A DNA stretch of 64,000 nt, taken from Paenibacillus lutrae. Lineage in GTDB: Bacteria > Bacillota > Bacilli > Paenibacillales > NBRC-103111. Shown here piece after piece: positions 33,432 to 42,136 of the stretch (position 1 is the stretch's first letter; each line of letters opens with the position of its first letter). The stretch lies in the NCBI RefSeq assembly GCF_009757775.1, contig NZ_RHLK01000001.1:347608-411607 (forward strand). The letters run 5' to 3'. The position numbers were made by a program, and so were the translations under genes. Under the pieces are notes generated by a model, which was not told the origin of the DNA, made no database searches, and saw only the letters and a program-made list of their open reading frames with translations.

Positions 33432-35177
33432 ATGAGGAAAGGAAACAAGAAAACAGCCTTAACCTTTTTTTCAAAGAACTTGCTATTCTCTATTTCGGGA
33501 ATCGTTCTAGCGTGTATGATCATGTCAGTGATTAGTTACTTTATTATGAGTCGTGCGCTTACGGGCAGTTTGGGGGAGCAGGCAACAGGAATTGCAACAC
33601 TATGGAAGAACAGATTTGTAGCAGAAGAATTGAAAACCGTGCAAACAAATTATTCTTCCGATTCAGCAATTCAGGAAAAACTAGTGTCCTTACTGGATGA
33701 ATTGTCAGAGGGAAATGCTAATGTAGCTCAAGGGTTCCTATTCGAGCCGGATGTCGTGGATGGTGCAAAAACGAGATTCTTATCTCTCCCTACTCATTTA
33801 TTGGAAGCGGGTCTTAAACCTGGGGAATTATTTGATCAACCGCCTGAGATGGTGAAGGCATTCCAAACATTGAAGCAAACGAAATCGCCGGTAATCCCTC
33901 CTATTTACAAAGATAATATCGGATCCTGGCTCACTGTATTAATTCCGGTTCTAGATCAACAGCAACAGCTCGTCGCCGTATTCGGGATTGACGTGAATGC
34001 TTCAGTAATTTCTGAACAACAATACAAACTGATTTGGTCTTTAGTAATCGCTTCCCTGTTGTTTTTGATTGTTGGGGTTGTCGTACAAATTTTTGGTCTG
34101 AAAAAGTTATTACAGCCTATTAAAGAATTAATTAGTGGTGTAGAAAAGATCAGCAAAGGCGACCTCACACAGAAAGTGGTTGTCCACTCCAATGATGAAT
34201 TAGGTCAACTAAGCGAGAGCTTCAATGAGATGGTCCGATCGTTACACAGCACCTTGGAGCAAGTACAAGTTACGATCGAACAAGTGGGGAGTTCTTCGGA
34301 ACAATTATCAGTGAGCGCCGAAGATTCAACAAAGTCGTCTACTCAAACAGCTGCTATCGTCCAAGAGCTGGCGACCGGAACGGAAATACAGGCGGGAAAT
34401 ATTGATCAAACCAATCGTGCTATAAACGATATATCGACAAGAGTCGGACAAATCGAATCCAACTCCCGGGTGGTCATGGATAAGGTGTTTAGTGCGACAA
34501 ACCTTGCGACGGAAGGAAATCGAGCCATTGATATGGTTGTCAGACAGATGAATTCGATCAGTTCTACAGTGAACCAATCCGCTGAGTCCATGAAATACTT
34601 AGTGGATAATGCCCTTCACATAGGAAGAATTGTAGAAGTCATCAACACAATCGCTAATCAAACGAATTTGTTGGCCCTGAACGCTTCCATAGAAGCTGCC
34701 CGTGCTGGAGAACATGGGCGTGGTTTTGCTGTGGTTGCAGGTGAAGTGAGAAAATTAGCTGAACAGTCATCCAACTCGGCCCAACAGATTACGTCCTATG
34801 TGGAAAGTATCCAGGAAGGGATTCAAAACGCTGTCCGGTCTATGGAGCATGGCACAAGAGAGGTTACGGAGGGGCTGCATTTGGTGAACCAAGCGGGATC
34901 ATCGTTTAATGAAATTCACGTTGCGGTTGATGAGGTGTCGGTGAATATCCAAGTTGTATCTACCGCTCTAGAACAAATGACATCTCGCGTTTCCGAGGTT
35001 CTATCATCGATGAATCGAATTTTGGATGTCACCAATGAGGGTGTTGGCGGAACACAGAATATTGCGGCCTCAACGGAGCAACAGTTGGCTTCTATGGAGG
35101 AGGTTACATCTTCTGCAAATGCACTGTCTAGTATGGCGGAAGAACTTCAAGAGAAAATAAGACAGTTTAAATTGTAG
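33432..35177 (+). CDS. Methyl-accepting chemotaxis protein
   Basis: 581 residues from ATG 33432, which follows AAAAGGAG. Topology: a short basic N-terminus, TM1 (about 15-38), an extracytoplasmic sensor region of about 150 residues, TM2 (about 195-217), a HAMP linker ([22 protein letters not shown]) and a cytoplasmic coiled-coil domain with the signalling hairpin [38 protein letters not shown], which contacts CheA and CheW. The sensor region contains [24 protein letters not shown], suggestive of a CACHE-like fold. Ligand unknown. The gene stands alone next to, and divergent from, the glycan operon. The C-terminus ends without the pentapeptide tether seen in some enteric receptors. Confidence 0.95.
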   Translation: MRKGNKKTALTFFSKNLLFSISGIVLACMIMSVISYFIMSRALTGSLGEQATGIATLWKNRFVAEELKTVQTNYSSDSAIQEKLVSLLDELSEGNANVAQGFLFEPDVVDGAKTRFLSLPTHLLEAGLKPGELFDQPPEMVKAFQTLKQTKSPVIPPIYKDNIGSWLTVLIPVLDQQQQLVAVFGIDVNASVISEQQYKLIWSLVIASLLFLIVGVVVQIFGLKKLLQPIKELISGVEKISKGDLTQKVVVHSNDELGQLSESFNEMVRSLHSTLEQVQVTIEQVGSSSEQLSVSAEDSTKSSTQTAAIVQELATGTEIQAGNIDQTNRAINDISTRVGQIESNSRVVMDKVFSATNLATEGNRAIDMVVRQMNSISSTVNQSAESMKYLVDNALHIGRIVEVINTIANQTNLLALNASIEAARAGEHGRGFAVVAGEVRKLAEQSSNSAQQITSYVESIQEGIQNAVRSMEHGTREVTEGLHLVNQAGSSFNEIHVAVDEVSVNIQVVSTALEQMTSRVSEVLSSMNRILDVTNEGVGGTQNIAASTEQQLASMEEVTSSANALSSMAEELQEKIRQFKL

Positions 35178-35223
35178 CAGGAACACAATGCCTGCTTTGA
35201 TTAACGGTCTGACAGAACCAGAT

Positions 35224-35263
35224 AAAAAAGACTACCCCTCAAGTATCGGTTTACTTGGGGGAT
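35224..35263. terminator. Terminator between chemoreceptor and ABC operon
   Basis: Imperfect stem (CCCC-CAAGTA / TACTTG-GGGG). On the minus strand it is followed by TAGTCTTTTTTATC, so it mainly ends the PadR/ABC operon, 85 bp after its last stop; it may also stop the chemoreceptor transcript. Confidence 0.7.
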
Positions 35264-35346
35264 GGCCTCCTTATCGGGTTGTGTTTGCTGCTGGAAAACC
35301 CCGATAGATTCCCTTTAAACTAGTCCTCGATCTAGTCGCCGCTTCT

Positions 35347-36114
35347 TCATACCCGCTTTTTATACACTCTCATCGCCAAGATATAAGCCACAATCAAAAT
35401 CCCCATACACCATATAAGAGCAGCCCATATATCATTGCCCACCGGCTGAGCCGACAGCAGCGCACGGATGGCTTCTACGATTGAGGTCACCGGCTGGTTT
35501 TCGGCAAAGACGCGAACGGCGGCCGGCATCGACTCGGTTGGCACAAATGCGGAGCTGATAAAAGGAAGGAAGATTATCGGGTAGGAAAAGGCGCTTGCGC
35601 CATCCACTGATTTGGCGGACAGCCCCGCAATCGCCGCAACCCACGTTAACGCCAGTGTAAACAGCATGAGTATGCCGGCTACGCCAAGCCATGGCAGCAC
35701 TCCCGCTGACGAACGAAAGCCCATGACGAGTGCGACGAGGATGATGACGCCAACCGATATGGCGTTGGATACCAGCGAGGTTAGTACATGCCCCCACAGT
35801 AAGGTGGAACGTGATATCGGCATGGAATGAAACCGCTCGAATATGCCCCGCTGCACATCGGTAAACAGGCGGAAGGACGTGTAGGATACACCGCTGGCAA
35901 TAGCAATAAGTAGTATACCGGGCAACAGGTAATTCACATAATTATCCGTTCCGGTTTGAATTGCACCTCCGAACACGTAAACAAACAGCAACATCATCGC
36001 GATCGGCATAAGGGTGACTGTGACGATCGTGTCCATACTGCGGGAAATATGGCGCATGGAACGTCCTAGCATAACGCCCAGATCGCTAAAATAATGCTTC
36101 TTTAACGCCTCCAT
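35347..36114 (-). CDS. ABC-2 type permease (DrrB-like)
   Basis: 255 residues with six hydrophobic segments and the ABC-2 layout of daunorubicin-type exporters: VTLMPIAMMLLFVYVFGGAI, YVNYLLPGILLIAIASG, the FERFHSMPISRSTLLWGH coupling loop, then the FLPFISSAFVPTESMPAAVRVFAENQPVTSIVEAIRALL region typical of DrrB. It would form the membrane channel of a drug or lipid exporter with the ATPase encoded directly upstream; the ATPase stop TAA and this ATG are adjacent. The substrate is not evident. It is the last gene of the PadR/pentapeptide/ATPase/permease operon. Confidence 0.92.
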   Translation of the reverse strand: MEALKKHYFSDLGVMLGRSMRHISRSMDTIVTVTLMPIAMMLLFVYVFGGAIQTGTDNYVNYLLPGILLIAIASGVSYTSFRLFTDVQRGIFERFHSMPISRSTLLWGHVLTSLVSNAISVGVIILVALVMGFRSSAGVLPWLGVAGILMLFTLALTWVAAIAGLSAKSVDGASAFSYPIIFLPFISSAFVPTESMPAAVRVFAENQPVTSIVEAIRALLSAQPVGNDIWAALIWCMGILIVAYILAMRVYKKRV

Positions 36115-36885
36115 TTACTTTCCCCCCTGTCTGCCGACGATGGCGAGGAAGATTTCCTCTAATGTCGGTTGTTTTTCAACATACTCCGTCTTTGCGGACG
36201 GGATCAGTTTTTTTAGCTCCTGGAGTGTGCCGCCTGCGATAATCCTGCCTTCGTGCAGAATAGCAATCCGGTCCGCAAGCTGCTCGGCCTCCTCCAAATA
36301 TTGTGTGGTGAGAAGTACGGTCGTCCCGCCGTCGGCAAGCTCCTTGACAATCTTCCAAACCTCAATCCGTGACTCGGGGTCAAGCCCGGTTGTCGGCTCA
36401 TCCAGAAAAATGATTTGCGGACTTCCCGCAAGACTCAAGGCAATGTCCAGCCTGCGGCGCATACCGCCTGAGTAAGTAGATACTCTGCGATCAGCAGCGT
36501 CTGTCAGGCCGAAGCGGCGTAACAAATCGTCCGCAACCTGGCGCGGATGATTAAGATATCTCAGCCTGGCAATCATGACCAGATTTTCCCGTCCCGTCAA
36601 AATTTCATCCACGGCGGCAAATTGCCCCGTCAGACTTATCGCATGCCGCACGTGATCGGGTTTTGACAAAACATCGAATCCGTTGATGGAGGCGGTTCCG
36701 CCGTCTGGTTTGAGCAGTGTGCTGAGGATCTTGACAACCGTTGTCTTGCCCGCTCCGTTGGAGCCGAGGAGGGCGAATATACTCCCCTTTTCCACCTCGA
36801 AATCTACGCCCTTCAGCACTTGGAGCTGCTTGTAGGATTTTTGCAGTCCTTTTACTTGAATGGCCTTGGTTTGCACGGTTTGCAT
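36115..36885 (-). CDS. ABC transporter ATPase (DrrA-like)
   Basis: 256 residues from ATG 36885, chosen for AAGGGAGGG upstream; the longer frame runs back into the previous gene. Motifs: Walker A LLGSNGAGKTTVVKIL near residue 42, Q-loop SLTGQFAAVDEILTG (the DrrA-type Q loop), signature YSGGMRRRLDIA, Walker B QIIFLDEPTTGLDP and switch His-region LLTTQYLEEAEQLADRI, where the usual His is Gln, as in DrrA. The C-terminal tail PTLEEIFLAIVG is the DrrA regulatory segment. It powers export by the adjacent permease. It sits 13 bp after the pentapeptide-repeat gene. Confidence 0.94.
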   Translation of the reverse strand: MQTVQTKAIQVKGLQKSYKQLQVLKGVDFEVEKGSIFALLGSNGAGKTTVVKILSTLLKPDGGTASINGFDVLSKPDHVRHAISLTGQFAAVDEILTGRENLVMIARLRYLNHPRQVADDLLRRFGLTDAADRRVSTYSGGMRRRLDIALSLAGSPQIIFLDEPTTGLDPESRIEVWKIVKELADGGTTVLLTTQYLEEAEQLADRIAILHEGRIIAGGTLQELKKLIPSAKTEYVEKQPTLEEIFLAIVGRQGGK

Positions 36886-36898
36886 CGGATTCCCTCCC

Positions 36899-37765
36899 TT
36901 AAATGACGGTAACTTTTGACAAATCGGCTTCCATTCCTTTAAGAGCGGCATAGGTCAGTTTATCCATTGTTGCGCCGTCAAAGCAGATGGTTTTGATCAT
37001 ACGAAAGTACTTCTTGGTGAAGGTAAACCCAGGCTGGAAGGAAACATTTTTAAAGACAGCTCCCTTGAATGAAACGCCGGTTAATGCCGCTTTTTCAAAC
37101 TTAACGCCGGTAAATGTCTGTCGGTCAAAACACTGCCCGCTAAGATCGGAGTGCTTGAAGTCAACCCCATCAAATAAACAACCTTCAAAAATCGTTTTTC
37201 TAAGATCGGTCATCGTTAACGAAACGTCGGTTAGTCTTACGCATGTGAATTTGGCTCCATCAAGACCCGATTTGCTGAAATTGGTTCGTACAAGGATCGT
37301 CTTATTGAAGCTTGCATTTGACAGGTCAAGTGTGGACAGGCTGCAGTCCGTCAGATTAGCACCGTCAAAATTGGCTTCGCGTACATCGCTGCTCTTGAAC
37401 GAACTGCCGGTCAAATCTGCGCCCGAAAAGTCGGAACCGTGCAAGGCGCTGCCGTTAAACTGACCTTTGTGGGCCGTAACGCCTGCAAAATCACTCTCTG
37501 CCAGGTTGCTTGCGCTAAAGTTGATCACGACTTGCCGTTCCAGCGAACGGGAGAGATTGGCGACCTCCAGGATTGTTTGTTCGATGTCACCGATACTTTC
37601 AATGGTTATCTTAAATGCCGTTTCATCATCCTTGCCATCAGCTTGGAGTTCACGGTATCGCTCCTGCAGATCGGAGAGCAGGTCGGCCTTTAATTCGGTA
37701 ACGCTTTTAACTCCGCTGTATGGCATAAACACGCTGTTCAGATAATCCGTCAATTTCTGATTCAT
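36899..37765 (-). CDS. Pentapeptide-repeat protein with N-terminal HAAS-like domain
   Basis: 288 residues; ATG 37765 lies ten bases after AAGGAG. Residues 1-70 (YLNSVFMPYSGVKSVTELKADLLSDLQERYRELQ...) resemble the HAAS/permease-prefix helical domain often found with PadR regulators. From about residue 80 the chain is a run of A(D/N)LXX-type pentapeptides (SASNLAESDFAGV, GSDFSGADLTGSSF, DLSNASFNKTILVRTNFS, ...), which should fold as a right-handed quadrilateral beta helix. Some such proteins mimic DNA and protect gyrase from quinolones, but no sequence feature here proves that role. It lies between padR and the drug-type ABC genes, 14 bp after padR, suggesting a sensing or protection function in the same resistance unit. 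Confidence 0.88.
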   Translation of the reverse strand: MNQKLTDYLNSVFMPYSGVKSVTELKADLLSDLQERYRELQADGKDDETAFKITIESIGDIEQTILEVANLSRSLERQVVINFSASNLAESDFAGVTAHKGQFNGSALHGSDFSGADLTGSSFKSSDVREANFDGANLTDCSLSTLDLSNASFNKTILVRTNFSKSGLDGAKFTCVRLTDVSLTMTDLRKTIFEGCLFDGVDFKHSDLSGQCFDRQTFTGVKFEKAALTGVSFKGAVFKNVSFQPGFTFTKKYFRMIKTICFDGATMDKLTYAALKGMEADLSKVTVI

Positions 37766-37779
37766 TCCATCAAATCTCC

Positions 37780-38109
37780 TTATAATAAATTTTCTAATAC
37801 GCGTTTTGCATACTCCCAATTGCTTTTGTTGCGGGCGTAAGTTTCCTTGCCCCTTTCGGTAATCCTAAAATATTTGCGCCGTCCGCCCTGTGATTCATCG
37901 CCCCAATACCACTCGATGTCGCCGTCTGCTTCAAGCCTCCGGAAGCTGGAGTACATCGTGGCTTCCTTTAATTCATACTCGCCGTCCGATCGTTCGGCAA
38001 TCAGCTTGACAATCTCATAACCGTAATGATCAGTTTCGGACAAGAGCCGTAAAATCATCGTATCCGTATGTCCGCGCAGCAGGTCGGATGTGATTTTGTT
38101 CTCGCTCAT
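37780..38109 (-). CDS. PadR-family transcriptional regulator
   Basis: 109 residues, the short PadR-s2 type. The winged helix is clear: LLRGHTDTMILRLLSETDHYGYEIVKLI, then ELKEATMYSSFRRLEADGDIEWYWG as the recognition helix and wing, with GGRRKYFRITERGKETY, followed by a C-terminal dimer helix. GAGGGGTG precedes ATG 38109. It heads an operon with the pentapeptide-repeat protein and a DrrAB-like exporter. The promoter carries a small palindrome at the -10, so autorepression relieved by a drug, as with LmrR, is likely. Confidence 0.93.
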   Translation of the reverse strand: MSENKITSDLLRGHTDTMILRLLSETDHYGYEIVKLIAERSDGEYELKEATMYSSFRRLEADGDIEWYWGDESQGGRRKYFRITERGKETYARNKSNWEYAKRVLENLL

Positions 38110-38129
38110 GCAATCACCCCTCTATCAGC

Positions 38130-38158
38130 ATAATACGGCATATTACTATGACTGTCAA
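38130..38158 (-). promoter_or_regulatory. padR operon promoter with palindrome over -10
   Basis: Minus strand: TTGACA (38153-38158), 17 bp, TATTAT (38130-38135). The inverted repeat TAATA-CGGCA-TATTA (38131-38145) overlaps the -10 and is a candidate PadR site. Confidence 0.8.
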
Positions 38159-38262
38159 GGTAGTGTTTTTGTTATAATACTTTGTCTAAAATACTTCCTG
38201 CATTCATAAAAAGCAGTCTCATCATTGAAAACAATCCTCCTAGGAACATGTATCGTTAAAAC

Positions 38263-38290
38263 AAAAAAAGCCGCATCTATGCGACTCTTT
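38263..38290 (-). terminator. Second terminator after M55 peptidase gene
   Basis: Minus strand: GTCGCAT, 2 nt, ATGCGGC (one mismatch), then CTTTTTTTGTTTT. It lies just beyond another hairpin, giving tandem terminators between this operon and the padR promoter. Confidence 0.75.
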
Positions 38291-38297
38291 TACGGCG

Positions 38298-38327
38298 AAA
38301 ATAAAGGGCACCCGCTCAGGTGCCCGC
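38298..38327 (-). terminator. First terminator after M55 peptidase gene
   Basis: Stem GGGCACC / GGTGCCC with a 6-nt loop, followed on the minus strand by TTTATTTTCG, immediately after the peptidase stop. Confidence 0.8.
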
Positions 38328-38331
38328 TGAT

Positions 38332-39150
38332 TCAAAAAAACCTAGTCGTATTCGCTAATGAAGCCATGATCTCCATCGTACGATAATACGTTATCGCATC
38401 TTCGGCTTCGTAAGCGATTATAGTACCGTTTGGAAGTCTGCGTGCACCGGGTACGCATGAAGCCATTTCCGCCTGACCGCTGTGCATGAATTCGATGTTT
38501 ACTTCAACCGGCAATTTGACTTGAAACGGCGCGAGTTGATCGATTTTCCCCATCGCTTCTTTGGTTCTTGCCGTGAGTTCTTTACGGCTCTGCTGCAGCG
38601 ATAGGCAAATCGCAGATGTTCTGGACAGTGAATGCTTGACTATGCCAGTCACTGCATCCGGAATAATTCGCTTCGTCTCTTCCGAAGCCTGGTCGTCTCC
38701 GGTAACGAGAGCCACCGGGACGCCCAGCAAGCCAGCGTATATCGCATTAAATCCGATCTCTCCGACTTCCACGCCATTGACAGTTATATTCTTGAACCAA
38801 TACGCATGGCTCAGAACGCCAGGCATTCCATGCCTGGCATGATACCCTACAAAGAAAACAGCCGCGAAGTCGGAAGTTAGACCGGACATCATATAGTTGT
38901 CCCGGGGAATACCCGAAATTAACGTCGCCGCGGGATGCAAATGATCCAATCGGAGGTTATTGCCGGAAGAATGGCTGTCGGCAACGATGATTTCAGTTGC
39001 CCCTCCTTCCAGGGCGGCCTCGATTACAGCGTTAACGTCATGTTCCATGAGTCTACGTCCATATTCATAATTCGGCTCGCCCGGCAGAAGGAAATCAGGA
39101 TTCGTAACACCCGTGATCCCTTCCATGTCCGCTGAAATGTATATTTTCAT
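38332..39150 (-). CDS. M55-family D-aminopeptidase (DppA-like)
   Basis: 272 residues from ATG 39150. The zinc ligands and catalytic residues of B. subtilis DppA fall at the same positions: Asp8 and Glu10 in SADMEGITG, His60 in VADSHSSGNN, His104 in GYHARHG, the nucleophile-region His115 in LSHAYWF and a Glu near 128-131 in NGVEVGEIGFNA. These enzymes form decamers that cleave D-amino-acid-containing peptides, usually for nutrient salvage of cell-wall fragments. The gene follows the rhodanese gene with a 5-bp gap and no strong ribosome site, so coupled translation is likely. No dipeptide ABC transporter adjoins it, unlike the dpp operon. Confidence 0.92.
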   Translation of the reverse strand: MKIYISADMEGITGVTNPDFLLPGEPNYEYGRRLMEHDVNAVIEAALEGGATEIIVADSHSSGNNLRLDHLHPAATLISGIPRDNYMMSGLTSDFAAVFFVGYHARHGMPGVLSHAYWFKNITVNGVEVGEIGFNAIYAGLLGVPVALVTGDDQASEETKRIIPDAVTGIVKHSLSRTSAICLSLQQSRKELTARTKEAMGKIDQLAPFQVKLPVEVNIEFMHSGQAEMASCVPGARRLPNGTIIAYEAEDAITYYRTMEIMASLANTTRFF

Positions 39151-39155
39151 GATTC

Positions 39156-39593
39156 TTAACCGATCATGCAAGCTGAATGTCCCTGCGTGCCTTCTACGTC
39201 GTTTCCTTCCTTACGCCAGTACTCGATGCCTCCAAGCATTTCTTTAACTTTGAAACCGAGACCGGATAAACGGGCTGCTCCTTTGGTCCCGCCATTACAA
39301 GCAGGTCCCCAACAATAGACTATGATGACTTGATCTTTGGAAAAACCCGCGGTCGTCTCGGCGCTAATCAGATTGGAAGGAAGGTTAATCGAGCCGGGTA
39401 CGTGGCACTCCCCATACGCTTGGGCGCTTCGAACGTCAATAAGCAGAAATTCATTGAGGCCGTGCTGCATGTCGTATTTTACGTCAGAGACGTCCGTTTC
39501 CACGGAAAGTTTGTTCATATAGTGCCGATGAGTTTGCTCCGGTGAAGCGGCAGGTGTTTCGAGTACGAGTGAAAAGCGTGTTTGAGCTGTCAT
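39156..39593 (-). CDS. Rhodanese-domain sulfurtransferase
   Basis: 145 residues from ATG 39593 (GGAGGT upstream). A single rhodanese fold is visible from about residue 45: FLLIDVRSAQAYGECHVPGSINLPSNLI, then the active-site loop VYCWGPACNGGTKGA with Cys94, and GLGFKVKEMLGGIEYW at the end. It should carry a persulfide on Cys94 and move sulfur or reduce thiol compounds in the cytosol. The loop CWGPACN lacks the usual charged residues of thiosulfate sulfurtransferases, so another sulfur donor is likely. It forms a two-gene operon with the M55 peptidase, with LysR encoded 90 bp upstream on the same strand. Confidence 0.9.
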   Translation of the reverse strand: MTAQTRFSLVLETPAASPEQTHRHYMNKLSVETDVSDVKYDMQHGLNEFLLIDVRSAQAYGECHVPGSINLPSNLISAETTAGFSKDQVIIVYCWGPACNGGTKGAARLSGLGFKVKEMLGGIEYWRKEGNDVEGTQGHSACMIG

Positions 39594-39683
39594 TTGGGTT
39601 ACCTCCAGTGGGTGTCTTATTCTTGAAATCAATATAGCACGATCACAGACACCGGAGTTATCGATAGAATTCTATACATTCCA

Positions 39684-40571
39684 TCAATCATTTTGATAAT
39701 TGACGCTGCTGATAAGTTCCAAGAAACCAAGAAACGCCTTTGACTTCCACTTTTTATTGGAGTAAATCAACTGGGTGTAGAACTTGAATTCAGGATGAAC
39801 AAAAGGAATCGCGATGATTTGGGCTTTACGGATTTCTTCCGCAACCGCTATTCGGGGCAACAGGGCAATTCCCAGACCGTAGGTTACACATTGCTTAATC
39901 GCTTCCAAATTACCGAATTGGTAGGATAGACTGAAATTCACTTGGTTCGCTTTCAATACCTTGAGCAGCAGGGCCCGATAGGTACAGCCATCCTCGGTCA
40001 AGATCAGCGATTCGCTCTCCAGATCTTCAACATGGATTTCGCTTAGACCGCTGAATTTATGCTCCGGATTCGTAATAATGACCAGTGTTTCTTCTCGCAA
40101 GATGCTGCTGTTAAGTTCCGGATCTTTAAACGGAGGATCGAGAATGATTCCGACGTCCAGCTCCCCTTCTTTGACCGACTCGACAATGTATGGCTCGTTT
40201 CCCGGCTGAATGACAACGTTCACGTCCGGATAATCGCGTCGAAATGCTTGCAGATGCTGTGGCAGGTAAAAGGCCGCTAACGTCTCAATCGTGCCGATGG
40301 AGAGTGTTCCCTTGGATTGTTTCGCTACAACTTCTTTAGATTCTTCATGGAGCCTGTGAATCTCATTGGCGTATTGCAGGAGCGCTTCCCCAGCCATTGT
40401 CAACTTCATGCTTCTACCGTAACGTTCCAATAATGTGGTCCCGTAAGACTCTTCCAGCCTCTGAATCTGCGTCGTGATGCTCGACTGCGCATATCCCAGA
40501 GCTTCCGCTGCCTTAGTGTAGCTCCCCCATTTTGCCACTTCACGAAAGGTTTTCAAATAAGTCAGTTCCAC
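39684..40571 (-). CDS. LysR-family transcriptional regulator
   Basis: 295 residues. GTG 40571 is preferred because GAGGCGG lies seven bases ahead and the reading then begins VELTYLKTFREVAKWGSYTKAAEALGYAQSSITTQIQRLEE, the canonical LysR helix-turn-helix start; an upstream Met has no ribosome site. The rest is the periplasmic-binding-protein-like effector domain (LSIGTIETLAAFYLPQHL, GELDVGIILDPPF, YGLGIALLPRIAV). It lies upstream of and on the same strand as the rhodanese/M55 pair, so it may regulate them. LysR genes more often act on divergent neighbours, here the quinone-reductase gene at 40764. The inducer is unknown. Confidence 0.92.
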   Translation of the reverse strand: MELTYLKTFREVAKWGSYTKAAEALGYAQSSITTQIQRLEESYGTTLLERYGRSMKLTMAGEALLQYANEIHRLHEESKEVVAKQSKGTLSIGTIETLAAFYLPQHLQAFRRDYPDVNVVIQPGNEPYIVESVKEGELDVGIILDPPFKDPELNSSILREETLVIITNPEHKFSGLSEIHVEDLESESLILTEDGCTYRALLLKVLKANQVNFSLSYQFGNLEAIKQCVTYGLGIALLPRIAVAEEIRKAQIIAIPFVHPEFKFYTQLIYSNKKWKSKAFLGFLELISSVNYQND

Positions 40572-40763
40572 GGTTACCGCCTCGATTCGCATAAGTTCCA
40601 GACACTTTATCATGTTCTCAAGATTACGGCAAATGCAGATTTTACGATTCAGTTGAAATGAATTAACACTTACCTTTACAACAGTACCTGTAATAAAAGT
40701 GCGTACTTACATCATTGAATTATTTTTTTTATACTCAAATTATTAAGAAGGAGGAAAATTCAT

Positions 40764-41324
40764 ATGAGAACTCTTGTTATCGTGGCACATCCTAACTTAG
40801 AAACGTCTGTAATAAACAAACTGTGGACAGAGGAATTACAAAAATATCCCGACAAGTATACGGTTCACGAATTAAATAAGGTTTACCCCGATGGGAATAT
40901 TGACATAGAAAAGGAACAAAAATTAATAGAATCACATGGCAACCTTGTCTTTCAGTTCCCTATTCATTGGTTTAATTGTCCCTCACTCTTAAAAAAATGG
41001 CTTGACGATGTACTATCCTATGGCTGGGCTTATGGTTCCACAGGCGACAAATTAAAGAACCGCAAAGTTGCACTCGGTGTTTCGGCAGGTATCAAAAAAG
41101 AAAACTATAGCGAACAAGGAAGATACCGATATACGCTTGAGCAAATGTTGGTTTCTTTCGAGACGACTTTTCAATATTGTGAAGCAAATTATCGTTCGCT
41201 TTTTGCGGTTTACGGGAAAGAAGACAAGGCAGGCGAAAATGTGCCGGGTTCGGTAAGTGAACAAACGGATAGCGAATTGATCAATAGCGCGCAGAATTAT
41301 TTAAGATTTATCGATAATATGTAA
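40764..41324 (+). CDS. NAD(P)H oxidoreductase, flavodoxin-like fold (YwrO/KefF type)
   Basis: 186 residues behind AAGGAGG. N-terminal TLVIVAHPNLETSVINKLW is the FMN-phosphate loop of the NQO1/KefF group. LVFQFPIHWFNCPSLLKKWLDDVLSYGWAYG is the strand and flavin-ring region that defines this family, and KVALGVSAG follows. It should be a cytosolic FMN dimer that reduces quinones or nitro compounds by two electrons, limiting redox cycling. It converges with an HxlR regulator gene, a pairing seen for quinone-responsive regulators such as YodB. Upstream, around 40,690-40,710, are TTAC/GTAA-like repeats that might be an operator. Confidence 0.92.
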   Translation: MRTLVIVAHPNLETSVINKLWTEELQKYPDKYTVHELNKVYPDGNIDIEKEQKLIESHGNLVFQFPIHWFNCPSLLKKWLDDVLSYGWAYGSTGDKLKNRKVALGVSAGIKKENYSEQGRYRYTLEQMLVSFETTFQYCEANYRSLFAVYGKEDKAGENVPGSVSEQTDSELINSAQNYLRFIDNM

Positions 41325-41350
41325 GCTGCCTATAACGCTCTCTAACAATA

Positions 41351-41382
41351 AAGTATTTCCTCCATAGGGAAATACTTCTTTT
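41351..41382. terminator. Terminator between quinone reductase and HxlR genes
   Basis: Ten-bp perfect stem AAGTATTTCC / GGAAATACTT with a 7-nt loop, then CTTTTAC on the plus strand. It lies between convergent genes. Confidence 0.8.
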
Positions 41383-41401
41383 ACATTCCCCAGGGCAATG
41401 C

Positions 41402-41758
41402 CTATGGCTGTACCCGATTCTTCGGCGCCATGTTTTTCTCCCCCCACTCGCACATCATATTCAGAAGCGGCATCAGGGATAAACCGCGTTCAGATAATGA
41501 GTACTCAACCTTTGGAGGTACTTGAGGGAATTCCTCGCGTATAACAATCCCGTCTGCGACCATTTCTTTCAACATGATACTGAGGGTTTTAAAGGTGATC
41601 GAACCGATGCATCGCTTTAGTTCGTTAAACCGCATAACTTTATTTTCTGATAGCCAATACATAATGATCATTTTATATTTACCGCCCACAATGGACAATG
41701 TATATCCAAATCCGGTGTCATTGAGTCGCACTCCGCTCGGAACGCAGGTATCGCTCAT
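41402..41758 (-). CDS. HxlR-family transcriptional regulator
   Basis: 118 residues from ATG 41758 (GGAGAG eight bases upstream). The HxlR winged helix is recognisable: LSIVGGKYKMIIMYWLSENKVMRFNELKRCIGSITFKTLSIMLKEMVADGIV, then the wing PKVEYSLSERGLSLMPLL. One Cys lies near the N-terminus (DTCVPSG), in the region where YodB-type quinone sensors keep their redox Cys, and another is in CEWGEKN. It probably represses the convergent NAD(P)H quinone reductase gene in a thiol-dependent way, but no palindromic site was pinned down. Confidence 0.9.
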   Translation of the reverse strand: MSDTCVPSGVRLNDTGFGYTLSIVGGKYKMIIMYWLSENKVMRFNELKRCIGSITFKTLSIMLKEMVADGIVIREEFPQVPPKVEYSLSERGLSLMPLLNMMCEWGEKNMAPKNRVQP

Positions 41759-42136
41759 TACATTCACTCTCCATTTCTTTACGCTCGCTTCTGAACTACT
41801 CTTCGCTTGGCTTCTAGAATCAGACTTCTTTCTTTATATTATAGATAAGTTGAATGATATTACATTAAAATTATACAACGCTGCACATTTTGCATACTGC
41901 TTTCCCGCTTTTAAGCTCCTGCGGCTTCTTTTATAAAATCTAGCAGTCAGACAAGTTTCTTGAGATCACTAGTGTCTCCTTCCACTTGAAGGGTTTCCGG
42001 AGGACGGAATGATTAAAGTTCACAACATCGCAACAAATTTCCCATTGTGCATTTTTGCCCATTGGGTAATAATATGATGTATTGGATGAAATTCCGCTCT
42101 TTGTAAATGAACTTTAGAAAGGAGGGCGCATGTAAC
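41759..42136. other. Intergenic region with palindrome before tetR-MMPL
   Basis: About 380 bp. The only structure seen is TTGCCCA-T-TGGGTAA (42055-42069, one mismatch) just ahead of AATAATAT, a possible operator of the tetR-MMPL operon; a TTTCCCATTG half-site lies 10 bp before it. No gene supported. Confidence 0.4.

Noticed and set aside
42107-42136. ATG start for the tetR gene at 42107
   Set aside because: The strong AAAGGAGGG lies inside this stretch, so TTG 42137 fits better, although a non-ATG start is less certain.
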